Positions 15,372 to 26,175 of a DNA stretch of 62,507 bases are shown piece by piece. Origin of the DNA: Chloroflexota bacterium. GTDB taxonomy: Bacteria > Chloroflexota > Limnocylindria > Limnocylindrales > CSP1-4. How positions within the stretch are numbered: position 1 is the stretch's first letter; every line of letters starts with the position of its first letter. The notes under the pieces were generated by a model that did no database searches, was not told where the DNA came from, and saw only the letters and a program-made list of their open reading frames with translations. Location of the stretch: NCBI GenBank assembly GCA_025935925.1, contig JAICUI010000012.1, forward strand, positions 1 through 62,507, given 5' to 3'. The position numbers were made by a program, and so were the translations under genes.

Positions 15372-16709
15372 CTAGAAGTACCGCATCGGGTTGGTCTCGT
15401 AGCCCCCGCGCCACGGGAAGCCGATCCAGACCTCGAAGTGGAGGTGCGGGCCCGTCGCGTTCCCGGTCTGGCCGATGCGCCCGACGCGCTGGCCCGAGCT
15501 CACCGATTGGCCCACGCCGACGGCGATCGACGACATGTGGTTGTACGTGGTGTACAGGCCGCTCCCGTGCGAGATGTAGACCTGGTACCCGCCGCCGTTC
15601 GACCGCCAGCCCGAGAAGACCACCTTGCCCGGCGCCGCCGCGACGACCGGCGACCCGTAGTCTGCCGCGATGTCGATGGCGCCGTGGCCCGCGTGGAAGT
15701 ACTGGCTGATGTAGTTGCCGCCGCCGACCACGGGCCAGTGGAACCGCCCGCCGTTGTACGTCGACGGCTCGCGATGGGTCGCGTGGCTGCTCGCCTTCGA
15801 CGCGCTCGGCGGGGACGCCGGCTTCGGCGCGGGCTTGGCCGTCGGCTTCGGCGTCGGGATGGGATCGCCTTCGGCGCCGGGCAGGACGAGGACCTGGCCC
15901 ACGATCAGGGTCGGGTCCGTCAACCCGTTGAGCGCCATGACCTTCGCCGCGTCGACGTCGTACTCGGCTGCGAGCGAGTCGAGGGTGTCGGTGTCCTTGA
16001 CCGTCACGATGAGCCCGGACACGGGCGGGATCCGGAGCACCTGGCCGACGTGGAGCTCGTCCTTCGACGTCAGCTTGTTCGCCCACCACAGGGTCATCAT
16101 CCGGACGTTGAACCGGCGCGCGATGCCCACGAGCGTGTCGCCGGCCTTCACCTTGTACCGGACGATCAGGTCGGCGCCGTCGGCGACCTCGGTGTCGGGC
16201 GCGTAGCCCGTGACGATCGTGCCGTCGTCGAGGAGGTTGCCGGGGTCCGGCGACGCCTGCTCGGCGCCTGGCCGGTTCCGCACCTCGTCCGGGAGGACGA
16301 TGGGCTGGAACGTGCCGTAGTTACCGGCCAGCTGCGCGGCGTCCTCCTCGGGCCGCGCCTCGTACGCGTTGGCGAACCGGTCGAAGCCGCCGTTGGCGGC
16401 GATGCGGACCGACTGGCCGGCGCCGCTCGTGCGCCCGACCGCGCCGCCCGACACCGAGGGCAGGACCGCGAGCAACGAGGCGATGGCGACGATCGCGCCG
16501 ACGAGCAGGGGAAGCGCCCGATCGGTCGACGCGAAGGGCCGGAGCGAGCGACGCGTATGCGCCGTGACCGTGGCGGCGACGGAGCCACCCCGGCGGCCGG
16601 CCGAGCCCTGGATGGTGCGGGCGAGCGCGATGCTCCGGCGGTTGAGGCGGCCGATGGCGGTGTCGCGGCGGGAACGGGCGTGGGCCCGGGGCGCGGCGTC
16701 GTTCGGCAC
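15372..16709 (-). CDS. LysM-containing M23 cell-wall endopeptidase
   Basis: An exported peptidoglycan hydrolase of about 445 residues. A basic cytoplasmic N-terminus leads into one membrane helix near residues 70-92 (LPLLVGAIVAIASLLAVLP). Two LysM repeats follow (YKVKAGDTLVGIARRFNV and TVKDTDTLDSLAAEYDV), then a Pro/Lys-rich linker and an M23 domain with HAGHGAIDIAADYGSPV and TGPHLHFEVW, which supply the zinc ligands. The start is taken as GTG 16709, with other options upstream. A promoter at 16868-16897 implies a leader of about 140 bases. It is followed closely by obgE. Confidence 0.88.
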   Translation of the reverse strand: MPNDAAPRAHARSRRDTAIGRLNRRSIALARTIQGSAGRRGGSVAATVTAHTRRSLRPFASTDRALPLLVGAIVAIASLLAVLPSVSGGAVGRTSGAGQSVRIAANGGFDRFANAYEARPEEDAAQLAGNYGTFQPIVLPDEVRNRPGAEQASPDPGNLLDDGTIVTGYAPDTEVADGADLIVRYKVKAGDTLVGIARRFNVRMMTLWWANKLTSKDELHVGQVLRIPPVSGLIVTVKDTDTLDSLAAEYDVDAAKVMALNGLTDPTLIVGQVLVLPGAEGDPIPTPKPTAKPAPKPASPPSASKASSHATHREPSTYNGGRFHWPVVGGGNYISQYFHAGHGAIDIAADYGSPVVAAAPGKVVFSGWRSNGGGYQVYISHGSGLYTTYNHMSSIAVGVGQSVSSGQRVGRIGQTGNATGPHLHFEVWIGFPWRGGYETNPMRYF

Positions 16710-16867
16710 GCCGTCAGTCGGCTTCGGCAATACGGTCTCCTGGCACGAGGACCGCCCGGTATGCAACGTCTGGGGACGCCGCGCCGATCCTCGGGGGCTG
16801 CTGGTGACGGTCCAGGCCTCCCCCTGACCCACCGGATCTGCTACCGGTTTGACCGAACTCCTCGGCG

Positions 16868-16897
16868 ACCGTACCAGATTTGTAACGGCATCCGCAA
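16868..16897 (-). promoter_or_regulatory. Promoter upstream of the M23 gene
   Basis: On the minus strand TTGCGG (16892-16897) and TACGGT (16868-16873) are 18 bases apart, and TGG directly before the -10 gives it an extended form. The transcript would carry about 140 untranslated bases before GTG 16709. Confidence 0.45.
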
Positions 16898-16948
16898 ACG
16901 CGAAGGAGCGCGCGTGCGGACCCCGTGAACGGGTCCCGGCGCCGGGCT

Positions 16949-18328
16949 TCAGTCCAGGGTCTTGGTCAGCGTCCCGAGGAACTGGGCGTTGTTCTCGGTC
17001 TTCGCGATCCGGTTCAGCAGCAGCTCGATCCCCTCGTTGGTGCCGACCGCCGAGAGCATCCGCCGCATCGTCCACACCATCTTGAGCGTGCCCTCCTCGA
17101 GGAGCAGCTCCTCGCGGCGGGTCCCCGAGCGCTGGACGTCGATGGCCGGGAAGATCCGCTTCTCCGCGAGCTTCCGGTCGAGGATGAGCTCCGAGTTGCC
17201 GGTGCCCTTGAACTCCTCGTAGATGACGTCGTCCATGCGCGAGCCGGTGTCGACGAGGCAGGTCGCGATGATCGTCAGCGAGCCGCCTTCCTCGATCTTC
17301 CGCGCGGCGCCGAAGAACCGCTTGGGCGGATAGAGGGCGATCGGATCGATGCCGCCGGAGAGCGTCCGGCCGCTCGGCGGCAGCGCGAGGTTGTACGCGC
17401 GCGCGAGGCGGGTGATCGAGTCCAGCAGGATCACGACGTCGCGGCCGGTCTCCACCTGGCGCTTCGCGATCTCGAGCGCCATCTCGGCCACGTGCGTGTG
17501 GTTCTCGGTGGGCTCGTCGAACGTCGAGCTGATGACCTCGCCGTGGACGCTCCGGCGCATGTCCGTGACCTCCTCGGGCCGCTCGCCGATGAGCGCGACC
17601 ATCAGGAGGATGTCGGGGTAGTTCGCGGTGATGCCGTTCGCAATGGCCTTGAGGAGCATCGTCTTGCCGGCCTTCGGCGGGCTGACGATCAAGGCACGCT
17701 GGCCCTTGCCGAGCGGGTTGACGAGGTTGACGAGCCGCTGGCTGAGGTTCTTCGGGTCCGACTCGAGGTTGATGAGCTCGATCGGGTGGATCGGCGTCAG
17801 GTCCTGGAAGACCGGGCGGCGGCGTGCGGCGTCGGTGTCGACCCCGTTCACGCTGTCGACGCGGATCAGGCCCCAGTACTTCTCGCCCTCGCGCGGCGCG
17901 CGGACGGCGCCGGTGACCCGGTCGCCGACGCGGAGCCCGAAGCGGCGAACCTGGCTGGAGCTCACGTACACGTCGTCGGGGCTCGGGAGCAGGCCGTGGC
18001 GGCGCATGAAGCCGTAGCCCTCGTCCACGATGTCGAGGATGCCGAAGGCGTAGTCGAGCCCGGCGCGCTCGGTCTGGGCCTGGAGGATCTGGTCGACGAG
18101 GTCGTCGACGCGGTTGGATTCCGCATCCTCGATGTCGAGCTGCTCGCCCACGGCGCGCAGCTCCTTGACGCTCATCTCGCGCAGGTCGCGGACGTCCAGG
18201 TCGTTGCGGTCGCGCGCCGCCTGGAGCTCGGCGACCTCGTCCTGCTCCGTGACAGGCAGGCGGCTGGTCTGGGGTCGACGCCGCGGCCGCCGGTTGCGAC
18301 CGGGGCGCTGGTCAGGGCCGTTGGGCAT
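16949..18328 (-). CDS. rho: Transcription termination factor Rho
   Basis: A hexameric RNA helicase that ends transcription (459 residues). An arginine-rich start is followed by an N-terminal helical region ([19 protein letters not shown]), then the RNA-binding cold-shock-like domain ([20 protein letters not shown]). The RecA-type ATPase has Walker [13 protein letters not shown] near residue 215, Walker [18 protein letters not shown], and the Q-loop and R-loop region [26 protein letters not shown]. It is complete. It lies downstream of pyrG on the same strand but has its own promoter at 18456-18485. Confidence 0.97.
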   Translation of the reverse strand: MPNGPDQRPGRNRRPRRRPQTSRLPVTEQDEVAELQAARDRNDLDVRDLREMSVKELRAVGEQLDIEDAESNRVDDLVDQILQAQTERAGLDYAFGILDIVDEGYGFMRRHGLLPSPDDVYVSSSQVRRFGLRVGDRVTGAVRAPREGEKYWGLIRVDSVNGVDTDAARRRPVFQDLTPIHPIELINLESDPKNLSQRLVNLVNPLGKGQRALIVSPPKAGKTMLLKAIANGITANYPDILLMVALIGERPEEVTDMRRSVHGEVISSTFDEPTENHTHVAEMALEIAKRQVETGRDVVILLDSITRLARAYNLALPPSGRTLSGGIDPIALYPPKRFFGAARKIEEGGSLTIIATCLVDTGSRMDDVIYEEFKGTGNSELILDRKLAEKRIFPAIDVQRSGTRREELLLEEGTLKMVWTMRRMLSAVGTNEGIELLLNRIAKTENNAQFLGTLTKTLD

Positions 18329-18455
18329 GGGGTTGGGCTGACCTCGGGGGTACAGTCCGCCGACGGACAGGATCCGGCGGGAGGACGATTCGTCGCGCCA
18401 CGGCCGGAGTTCGCGCGCACACGGGATGCCGTCGCGCGGCGGTGGGGACCTACGA

Positions 18456-18485
18456 AGAATATCGGACGGATGTGCGCTTCGTCAA
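18456..18485 (-). promoter_or_regulatory. rho promoter
   Basis: TTGACG (18480-18485) and TATTCT (18456-18461) on the minus strand are 18 bases apart, giving a leader of about 120 bases before rho. The surrounding 60 bases are distinctly AT-richer than the genes on either side. Confidence 0.6.
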
Positions 18486-18602
18486 TGCATTCGGGGTGCG
18501 TTTCACGATGGCGGTCTCCGGGTCGATCCGCGCTGAGCGCGCGTCCCGATGGAAGGTTCACGGCGACCCGCGCCGTGCGCCTCGGCTCGCGACCCATGGG
18601 CC

Positions 18603-18646
18603 CCCGTTCGTCCGTTCCGCGGGCCGGCGGGACGATCGCGAACGGG
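18603..18646. other. Inverted repeat between pyrG and rho
   Basis: CCCGTTCG (18603-18610) and CGAACGGG (18639-18646) are perfect complements around a 28-base loop. They lie just past the pyrG stop, inside the 372-base gene-free gap 18329-18700, and may help end pyrG transcription, though no T-run follows. Apart from this and the rho promoter I see nothing in the gap. Confidence 0.35.
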
Positions 18647-18700
18647 CCGTCCGGACACCCGCTGGGCGCGCATGGCTCGGGCGAGCGCCGCCCCGGAGGC

Positions 18701-21121
<2,421 letters not shown>

Positions 21122-21183
21122 TCAGGGCGCCGAGGCGCCGGCCTGCCGTCCGGGATGCGCCGCGTCCGGGATCCGGTCGGGTC

Positions 21184-21345
21184 GCGACCCTCCGTCGCTG
21201 AACGGTTGGGTACGGCCGCGCGAGGCTCCCGCCATCGCGACCGTGAGTCGCGGGTCGAACCCCGAGGTGTGTGCCGACGGGCTTGGCGCGACGATGAGTC
21301 GCTGGACCGGAGGCCCTCGCCCGGGTTTCAGCGACTCACGGTCGC
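21184..21345. repeat. Cluster of four GCGAC-N5-GTCGC hairpins
   Basis: Fifteen-base palindromes GCGAC-N5-GTCGC occur at 21184, 21237, 21288 and 21331, with loops CCTCC, CGTGA, GATGA and TCACG. The 21237 copy is the reverse complement of the TCACG type. The same element recurs six times at 46114-46455. They fill the gene-free gap 21119-21466, and the rest of the gap is GC-rich simple sequence with no gene. Confidence 0.7.
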
Positions 21346-21466
21346 GACGGGCAGCGCGGGCAGCCGGGGCGGGTGCGGCGGAGCCGCGGGCAGCGGGCAG
21401 CACGCACCGCGCGCATCGCCGGCGCCGGGCAGCGACCGCGGCCGCGGGCCCGCGCCGAGCCGGGGC

Positions 21467-22408
21467 TCAGCCCGGGACCTCGCCCTCGGACGGCGGCGTC
21501 GGCACCGGGGGATCGAAGCGGCCGGGACCCCACACCTCGGCGCCGCAGAACAACGGCCGCTGGACGGGCCGCGGGTACGCCCCAGGGTCCGACCCGAACG
21601 TCGCGACCTCCGCATCGAGCCATCGGTCGATCTCCGCGAACGACGTCCATCGCCGGTACGGCCAGCCGCGCTCCTGGCAGAACGCCTCGAGCGAGTGCTT
21701 GGCGAACACCACGTCGCTGTAGCCCGCCGCGTAGCGGTCGGACTCGCCGTCGCCGACGAAGACGACCCGCCGGCCCGCGGCCTGGTGCGCGAGGACGCGG
21801 TCGCGCTTGCAGGTACCGCACACGAAGCACGCGGCGTTGCCGTTTGGGAAATCGATCCTCGCCCCGCCGGGGCCGAACGTCGTCGCCGCTGTCACGACCG
21901 GGATCCAGCCGACGCCCAGCGACGCGAGCGCCGGCTCGATGAAGAACCCGAATCCGTCGGACACGACCTCGATCGGGATCCCCGCGGCCCGCGCCCGCTC
22001 GGCGAACGGCACGAACCCGGGGTCGTGTGGCTGCGCGGCGGCCTTGGCGCGGAGCGCGTCGGGGTCCGCGTCGATCAGCCCCACCTCCCACGACATCAGG
22101 CGCCGCGACCCCACGCGGCCAGCGTCGTAGTCGGCGACCCAGGCCTCCCACTCGCCGGTGACGAACGCGGCCATGAGGGTGTCCGAGACGTCGGTCTGGG
22201 CGATCGTCCCGTCGTAGTCCACCAGGAGCGCGATGGGCGGCGCCCCGGGCTCGAGCGGCGGGACGGGCGCGCGCGGCAGCGGCGATGACGTCGGCGGGTC
22301 TGGCAGCGGCGGACGCCAGGCCGGCTCCGCGTGCGCGGTGTGCTCGGGCGGCTCGCCGTGGACGGGCTCGGGCGCCTCGCCGTCGACGGGGTCGAGCGGC
22401 CTCGTCAT
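21467..22408 (-). CDS. HAD-family phosphatase (MtnX-like)
   Basis: A 313-residue haloacid-dehalogenase phosphatase. A proline-rich lead of about 55 residues precedes motif I LLVDYDGTIAQTD, with both aspartates. Motif II is PIEVVSDGFGF, and motif IV is VFVGDGESDRYAA, with LAHQ and KRDRVLA between. The segment ACFVCGTCKRDR puts three cysteines together and could bind a metal. The closest general match is the MtnX/SerB-like HAD-IB group; the substrate cannot be named. ATG 22408 overlaps the stop of the EamA gene upstream, so the two are coupled. Confidence 0.82.
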   Translation of the reverse strand: MTRPLDPVDGEAPEPVHGEPPEHTAHAEPAWRPPLPDPPTSSPLPRAPVPPLEPGAPPIALLVDYDGTIAQTDVSDTLMAAFVTGEWEAWVADYDAGRVGSRRLMSWEVGLIDADPDALRAKAAAQPHDPGFVPFAERARAAGIPIEVVSDGFGFFIEPALASLGVGWIPVVTAATTFGPGGARIDFPNGNAACFVCGTCKRDRVLAHQAAGRRVVFVGDGESDRYAAGYSDVVFAKHSLEAFCQERGWPYRRWTSFAEIDRWLDAEVATFGSDPGAYPRPVQRPLFCGAEVWGPGRFDPPVPTPPSEGEVPG

Positions 22409-23283
22409 TCGGCGATCGCGCGGCGGAGGCCGCCGGGGAGGATCGTCCGCCGGCGGGTCAGCCAGACCCCGACGATGATCACCGCGCCACCGACGACCTG
22501 CGCGGCGCCGACCGGCTCGCCGAGCAGCCAGGCCCCGAGCAGCACCGCCCCGAACGGCACCAGGAACTGCGAGACGGTGACCCGGGTCGGGCCGACGAGC
22601 CGGATCGCGTTGAACAGGAACACGTTCGCGATCCCGGCGGCGAGCGCGCCCGAGTAGAGGATCGCGACCAGGGCCGGCACGGTGACCGCGGCGGGTGGCG
22701 CGGTGAGGGCTTCCCAGGCGCCGAACGGCAGCAGGAACAGCATCCCGCCGAACACGGCCCACGCCGTCGCCTGGAGCGGGTCGACCTCACGGAGCATGCG
22801 TGTCGCCGCCACGGTGTAGATCGCCCACAGCACGGACGCGCCGAGCGTCAGCGCGTCGCCTACGAGCGAGCTGCCCAGCGACAGCTCGTGGCCGGCGGCG
22901 ATCACCACCGCCACACCGAGGAACGCGACGAGCGCGCCGACGAGCTTGGGCGGCGTCAGCCGGTCGAGGCCCACGAGCGCCGCCAGGATCGCCGTGAGCA
23001 CCGGCGCGGCAGCGATGAGCAGCGCGGAGTCGCCCGCGGTGATCTGCGTCAGCCCCACCGACCACAGCAGCTGGTACGCGCCGAACCCGAGCACCCCGAG
23101 ACCCATCATCGTGAGCGCCGTGCGGACCGGCGGACGCACCGGCCCGAGCCGCCAGCGAACCAGGGCGAACAGCGTGACGGCGGCCACGACGTAGCGGGCC
23201 GAGGTGAACGTCAGCGGGCCGAGCACCGTGATCGCCGCCTTGACGATGACGAAGTTCGCGGACCACATGACCACCGTGGCCAT
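22405..23283 (-). CDS. EamA/DMT-family transporter
   Basis: A membrane protein of about 292 residues with ten predicted helices in two EamA repeats: the first starts VVMWSANFVIVKAAITVLGP, the second DALTLGASVLWAIYTVA, each ending in a gly-rich helix. The family exports amino acids, sugars or nucleosides, and substrates are rarely predictable. ATG 23283 is the first conventional start. A CTG at 23427, just after an AGGAAGG, would add 48 Pro/Ala-rich residues, but a terminator-like hairpin lies in that stretch, so I prefer 23283. Confidence 0.83.
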   Translation of the reverse strand: MATVVMWSANFVIVKAAITVLGPLTFTSARYVVAAVTLFALVRWRLGPVRPPVRTALTMMGLGVLGFGAYQLLWSVGLTQITAGDSALLIAAAPVLTAILAALVGLDRLTPPKLVGALVAFLGVAVVIAAGHELSLGSSLVGDALTLGASVLWAIYTVAATRMLREVDPLQATAWAVFGGMLFLLPFGAWEALTAPPAAVTVPALVAILYSGALAAGIANVFLFNAIRLVGPTRVTVSQFLVPFGAVLLGAWLLGEPVGAAQVVGGAVIIVGVWLTRRRTILPGGLRRAIAE

Positions 23284-23343
23284 GACGCCGGCCTCGGCGA
23301 GGCGGCGCTCGCGGACCGGAACGGGCCGGGGCGAGGAAACGGA

Positions 23344-23368
23344 GACGCCCGCCGGGTCGGCGGGCGTC
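23344..23368 (-). terminator. GC-rich hairpin after the 51-aa gene
   Basis: A perfect ten-base stem (GACGCCCGCC / GGCGGGCGTC) with a five-base loop, followed on the minus strand by TCTCCGTTTCC. It fits a weak intrinsic terminator between the tiny membrane gene and the EamA transporter. Confidence 0.45.
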
Positions 23369-23423
23369 GGACGGGCGGCGGGGACTGCGGCGGACGGGCT
23401 GTCCGCCGGCGCGGGCGCCTGGA

Positions 23424-23579
23424 TCAGGCGCCTTCCTGCTCGAGCTCGAGCGCCTCCTCGTCGTCCTCCTCGGTGAGCTTGAGCCAGACGAACAGCCCGG
23501 CGAGGACGAGCAGCGGGATCACGATCAGGGCGCCGAGCGTGATGCCGAGGGCGACGGCGACGGTCTTCAGTGCCTTCAT
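23424..23579 (-). CDS. Tiny membrane protein with acidic tail (51 aa)
   Basis: A 51-residue protein. Residues 7-33 form one long hydrophobic helix (VAVALGITLGALIVIPLLVL) followed by WLKL and a strongly acidic tail (TEEDDEEALELEQEGA). AAGGAGG six bases upstream of ATG 23579 and a good promoter at 23612-23640 support it as a real, well-expressed gene. It is too short for family assignment. The acidic tail faces the cytoplasm if the basic N-terminus stays inside as a reverse signal-anchor hairpin; the topology is uncertain. Confidence 0.65.
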   Translation of the reverse strand: MKALKTVAVALGITLGALIVIPLLVLAGLFVWLKLTEEDDEEALELEQEGA

Positions 23580-23611
23580 GGGAGGCCTCCTTCCGGTTCC
23601 GGATGGGCCCG

Positions 23612-23640
23612 ATTGTGCCCCGGGCCGCGAGCGATGTCAC
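23612..23640 (-). promoter_or_regulatory. Promoter of the 51-aa gene
   Basis: On the minus strand GTGACA (23635-23640) and CACAAT (23612-23617) are separated by 17 bases, about 35 bases before the ATG. Confidence 0.5.
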
Positions 23641-23679
23641 GGGCAGGCGCGTTGCAGCCCGCGCCCGGAGGCTTGCGGA

Positions 23680-24213
23680 TCAGCCGGGAGTCTCGCCCCA
23701 CGCGACCCCGGTCGGGCGCGGCGGCACCCGCAGGTTCGGCCCCTCGGTGACCAGCGACTCGACGTCGTCCTTGGTGAACTCCGCGAGCTCATGATGCGAG
23801 CCCGCCTGCCCGGCGACGTGCAGCCGGATCACGTACGAGCCCGCCTGCTCGAACAGGAACACGTCCTTGGGGTGCTGGGTGTCCATCCAGTGGCCGATCA
23901 CGCGCAGCGCGCGCTCGTACTGGCCGCCCTTGCCGGACGCCTCCTGGCCGCTCGCCCGGCGCGCCGCAGCCTCCTCCATGAACTTCGCGATGTCGTCGTC
24001 GAGGAAGGACAGCGTCTCCTTGGAGATCGACCCGACCGACTCGGACCACGCGGAACCCTGCGACGCGCCGGCGGTGATCAGGCCCTGGACCACGAACCCG
24101 TCGGGAACCTCGAGCAGCAGGATGTCGCGCATGCCGTGGCTGTCGATGAAGGCGCCGATGGACCGGAAGACCTCCTCGAAGTCCTGCCTCGGGCTGCCCT
24201 CGTAGATCCGCAT
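23680..24213 (-). CDS. Hypothetical protein (177 aa)
   Basis: A soluble protein of unknown family, starting MRIYEGSPRQDFEEVFRSIG. It mixes hydrophobic strands (MRDILLLEVPDGFVVQGLI, DVFLFEQAGSYVIRLHV) with charged helices. The two strand pairs are spaced about 85 residues apart and look like an internal duplication of one small alpha/beta unit. No signal peptide or membrane helix is present. It follows the ABC exporter genes on the same strand with a 55-base gap and may share their transcript. Confidence 0.7.
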   Translation of the reverse strand: MRIYEGSPRQDFEEVFRSIGAFIDSHGMRDILLLEVPDGFVVQGLITAGASQGSAWSESVGSISKETLSFLDDDIAKFMEEAAARRASGQEASGKGGQYERALRVIGHWMDTQHPKDVFLFEQAGSYVIRLHVAGQAGSHHELAEFTKDDVESLVTEGPNLRVPPRPTGVAWGETPG

Positions 24214-24268
24214 GGCTGCTCCCTCGCTGCGCCCCGGACCCGAGTCCGCCCGGCGGCAGCCCCGACGG

Positions 24269-25258
24269 CTACGAGCCGGTGGTCCGGTCGAGCAGCCCCT
24301 GGTCCCGGGCGCGACGCTCGCTCGACCGGAAGATGGCGGTCGCCGCGAGTGTAACGAGCGCCCCGGTCAGCAACAAGGCGGCGATGACCTGGAGCCCGTC
24401 GGGCGCCGACGTTCCGGTGACGGCCGTCCACAGCGATCCCTGGCCGCCGATCGAGGACGGTCCCGACGGCACGATGGCGCGCCGGACGCCGTCGACCCAC
24501 CACGTGATCGGGTTCAGCAGCCCGAGGACCTCGATCGGGTCCGGCAGCACGGCCAGCGGGAACACGACGCCGGTGACCAGGAACATCGCCCCGGCGAGCG
24601 CGTCCGGGTAGGACCAGCTCTCCTGCCGTGTCTGCAGGCAGATCGCGGCGAGCACGACGCCGATCGCGATCACCGGGACGATTCCCAGGACGAGCACCAC
24701 GAGGAGATACGGCCACTGGACGGCGCCGAGGTCGATGCGCAGCCCGAGGATGATCACCGAGAACAGGAGCGCGACAGCCGTGCCCATCGCGCCCGCGGCC
24801 AGCCGCGCGCCGCCGCGACCCACCAGCGTGACGAGGAGCCGTGACGGGCTGACCGCGACGTACTTGAGCATCCGGTACCGCTCCCGGTCGTCGAGGACCG
24901 ACCAGGCCGGCCCCTGGATGCCGGCGATCACCGTGGCCCACAGGGCGCTGCCGAGGATCACGAACGTCCGCGTCGCGTCCGACGCCGAGCCGCCGATGAT
25001 CTGGATCATCACGACGAGCAGCAGCAGCGACGCGACCGGCTTCGCGACCGTGTAGATCACGAACAGCGTCGGGTCGGTCCAGTTGGACTCGATCCGCCAG
25101 CCGAGCAGGAGCGCGGTGCGGAGGCTCCGGACCGTGTCGGCGAGGCCCGCGCCTTCGGTCCGCTTGGGGTCGAACCGGCCGGCGTCGAGCTGGCCGAGCC
25201 CGGCCGGGACGGGCGATGCCGGGCCGGAGCCGTGGCCGGGCGAGGTGATCGCGCTCAT
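24269..25258 (-). CDS. ABC-2 type permease
   Basis: A 329-residue membrane subunit of an exporter. About 55 polar residues precede six helices: TLFVIYTVAKPVASLLLLVV, ATVIAGIQGPAW, AMGTAVALLFSVIILGL, LLVVLVLGIVPVIAIGVVL, AMFLVTGVVFPLAVL and LQVIAALLLTGALVTLA. The conserved FPLAVLPDPIEVLGLLNPITW stretch is typical of ABC-2 permeases of drug or polysaccharide export. ATG 25258 overlaps the stop of the next permease, so the two subunits are translationally coupled and probably form a heterodimer. Confidence 0.88.
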   Translation of the reverse strand: MSAITSPGHGSGPASPVPAGLGQLDAGRFDPKRTEGAGLADTVRSLRTALLLGWRIESNWTDPTLFVIYTVAKPVASLLLLVVMIQIIGGSASDATRTFVILGSALWATVIAGIQGPAWSVLDDRERYRMLKYVAVSPSRLLVTLVGRGGARLAAGAMGTAVALLFSVIILGLRIDLGAVQWPYLLVVLVLGIVPVIAIGVVLAAICLQTRQESWSYPDALAGAMFLVTGVVFPLAVLPDPIEVLGLLNPITWWVDGVRRAIVPSGPSSIGGQGSLWTAVTGTSAPDGLQVIAALLLTGALVTLAATAIFRSSERRARDQGLLDRTTGS

Positions 25259-26175
25259 TGCCAGCGGATCGACAGCGTGCCGCGATGCCGGGCGATCCGC
25301 TCGATGCGGTGGATCGTCCACCGGGCGAGCAGCGTGAACACGATCGTCATCCCGAGCAGGATCAGCGCCTCCAGCTCGGGCGACGGCGTGCCGGTGATGT
25401 ACGGCTGGCCCGCGAACACGAGCTGCCGCATCGCGTCCAGGCCCACGGCGAACGGCAGCGTCGCGATGGCGAGCGCGCCCAGCGCGCCGAGGCGGCCCAC
25501 CGGGAAGTTGAGCCCGGACACGAAGTACACGGGCTCGATCAGCACGTTCGTCATGTGGAACGCCTCCCGGCCCCACAGCAGGAACAGGCTCGCGAGCATC
25601 ATCCCGAGGCCGTAGAGCGCCGACAGGGTCAGCACGAACACGACGACGACGAGCAGCCACTGGTCGACGGAGAACGTGACGCCGTAGACGAGCGTCGAGA
25701 TGACGAGCACCGCGGCCGCCCGGAGCGAGCTCATGACGAGTCCGCCGATCGCCATGCCGAGCAGGATCGCCATCAGGTTCATCGGCGCGGCGAAGTACAG
25801 CTCGAGGTTGCCCTGGCTCTTCTCCCAGTACAGCTGCCCGGCCATCATCCAGACGACGTTGAGCCAGAACGCCGACAGCGCCCCGCCGAGGACGACGAAC
25901 CCGATGTACGCCTCGGGCGCCTGGAGGGCGCGGTAGACGAACACGAACGCCGACGTGGTCAGGAACGGCAGCAGGATCTCGAAGAACAGCCAGCTCGGCT
26001 CGCGGACCATCCCTCGCACGCGCGGGTACGCGCGCCCGATCAGCGCGCGCATGTTGTTCGCGGCCACCTGGCGCCGCGTCCAGCGGGCCGCGGTCCGGGG
26101 ATCCGTGCCGCCCCGCGAGTGTGCGAAGACCGCCGAGCGATCGACCCGGGCGCGGTCGACGGGGATCGCGCTCAC
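25255..26175 (-). CDS. ABC-2 type permease
   Basis: A 306-residue partner permease. After about 60 residues, helices run from WLFFEILLPFLTTSAFVFVY through LVVVVFVLTLSALYGLGMML and end with LEALILLGMTIVFTLLARW. The VYFVSGLNFPVGRLGALG motif is the ABC-2 signature loop equivalent to the one in the neighbour. GTG 26175 overlaps the stop of the ATPase gene upstream (GTGA), so the order ATPase-permease-permease is tightly coupled. Confidence 0.88.
   Translation of the reverse strand: MSAIPVDRARVDRSAVFAHSRGGTDPRTAARWTRRQVAANNMRALIGRAYPRVRGMVREPSWLFFEILLPFLTTSAFVFVYRALQAPEAYIGFVVLGGALSAFWLNVVWMMAGQLYWEKSQGNLELYFAAPMNLMAILLGMAIGGLVMSSLRAAAVLVISTLVYGVTFSVDQWLLVVVVFVLTLSALYGLGMMLASLFLLWGREAFHMTNVLIEPVYFVSGLNFPVGRLGALGALAIATLPFAVGLDAMRQLVFAGQPYITGTPSPELEALILLGMTIVFTLLARWTIHRIERIARHRGTLSIRWQ

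Noticed and set aside
14035-16089. An extended 684-codon obgE frame suggesting an N-terminal fusion
   Set aside because: The sequence before MFLDDVRIFV is a shadow of the LysM/M23 gene; Obg proteins normally begin at this methionine.
16734-16744. A B12-box-like string (GCCAGGAGACC on the minus strand) before the M23 gene
   Set aside because: The rest of the cobalamin riboswitch core is not present, and the gene has no B12 link; the short match is probably chance.
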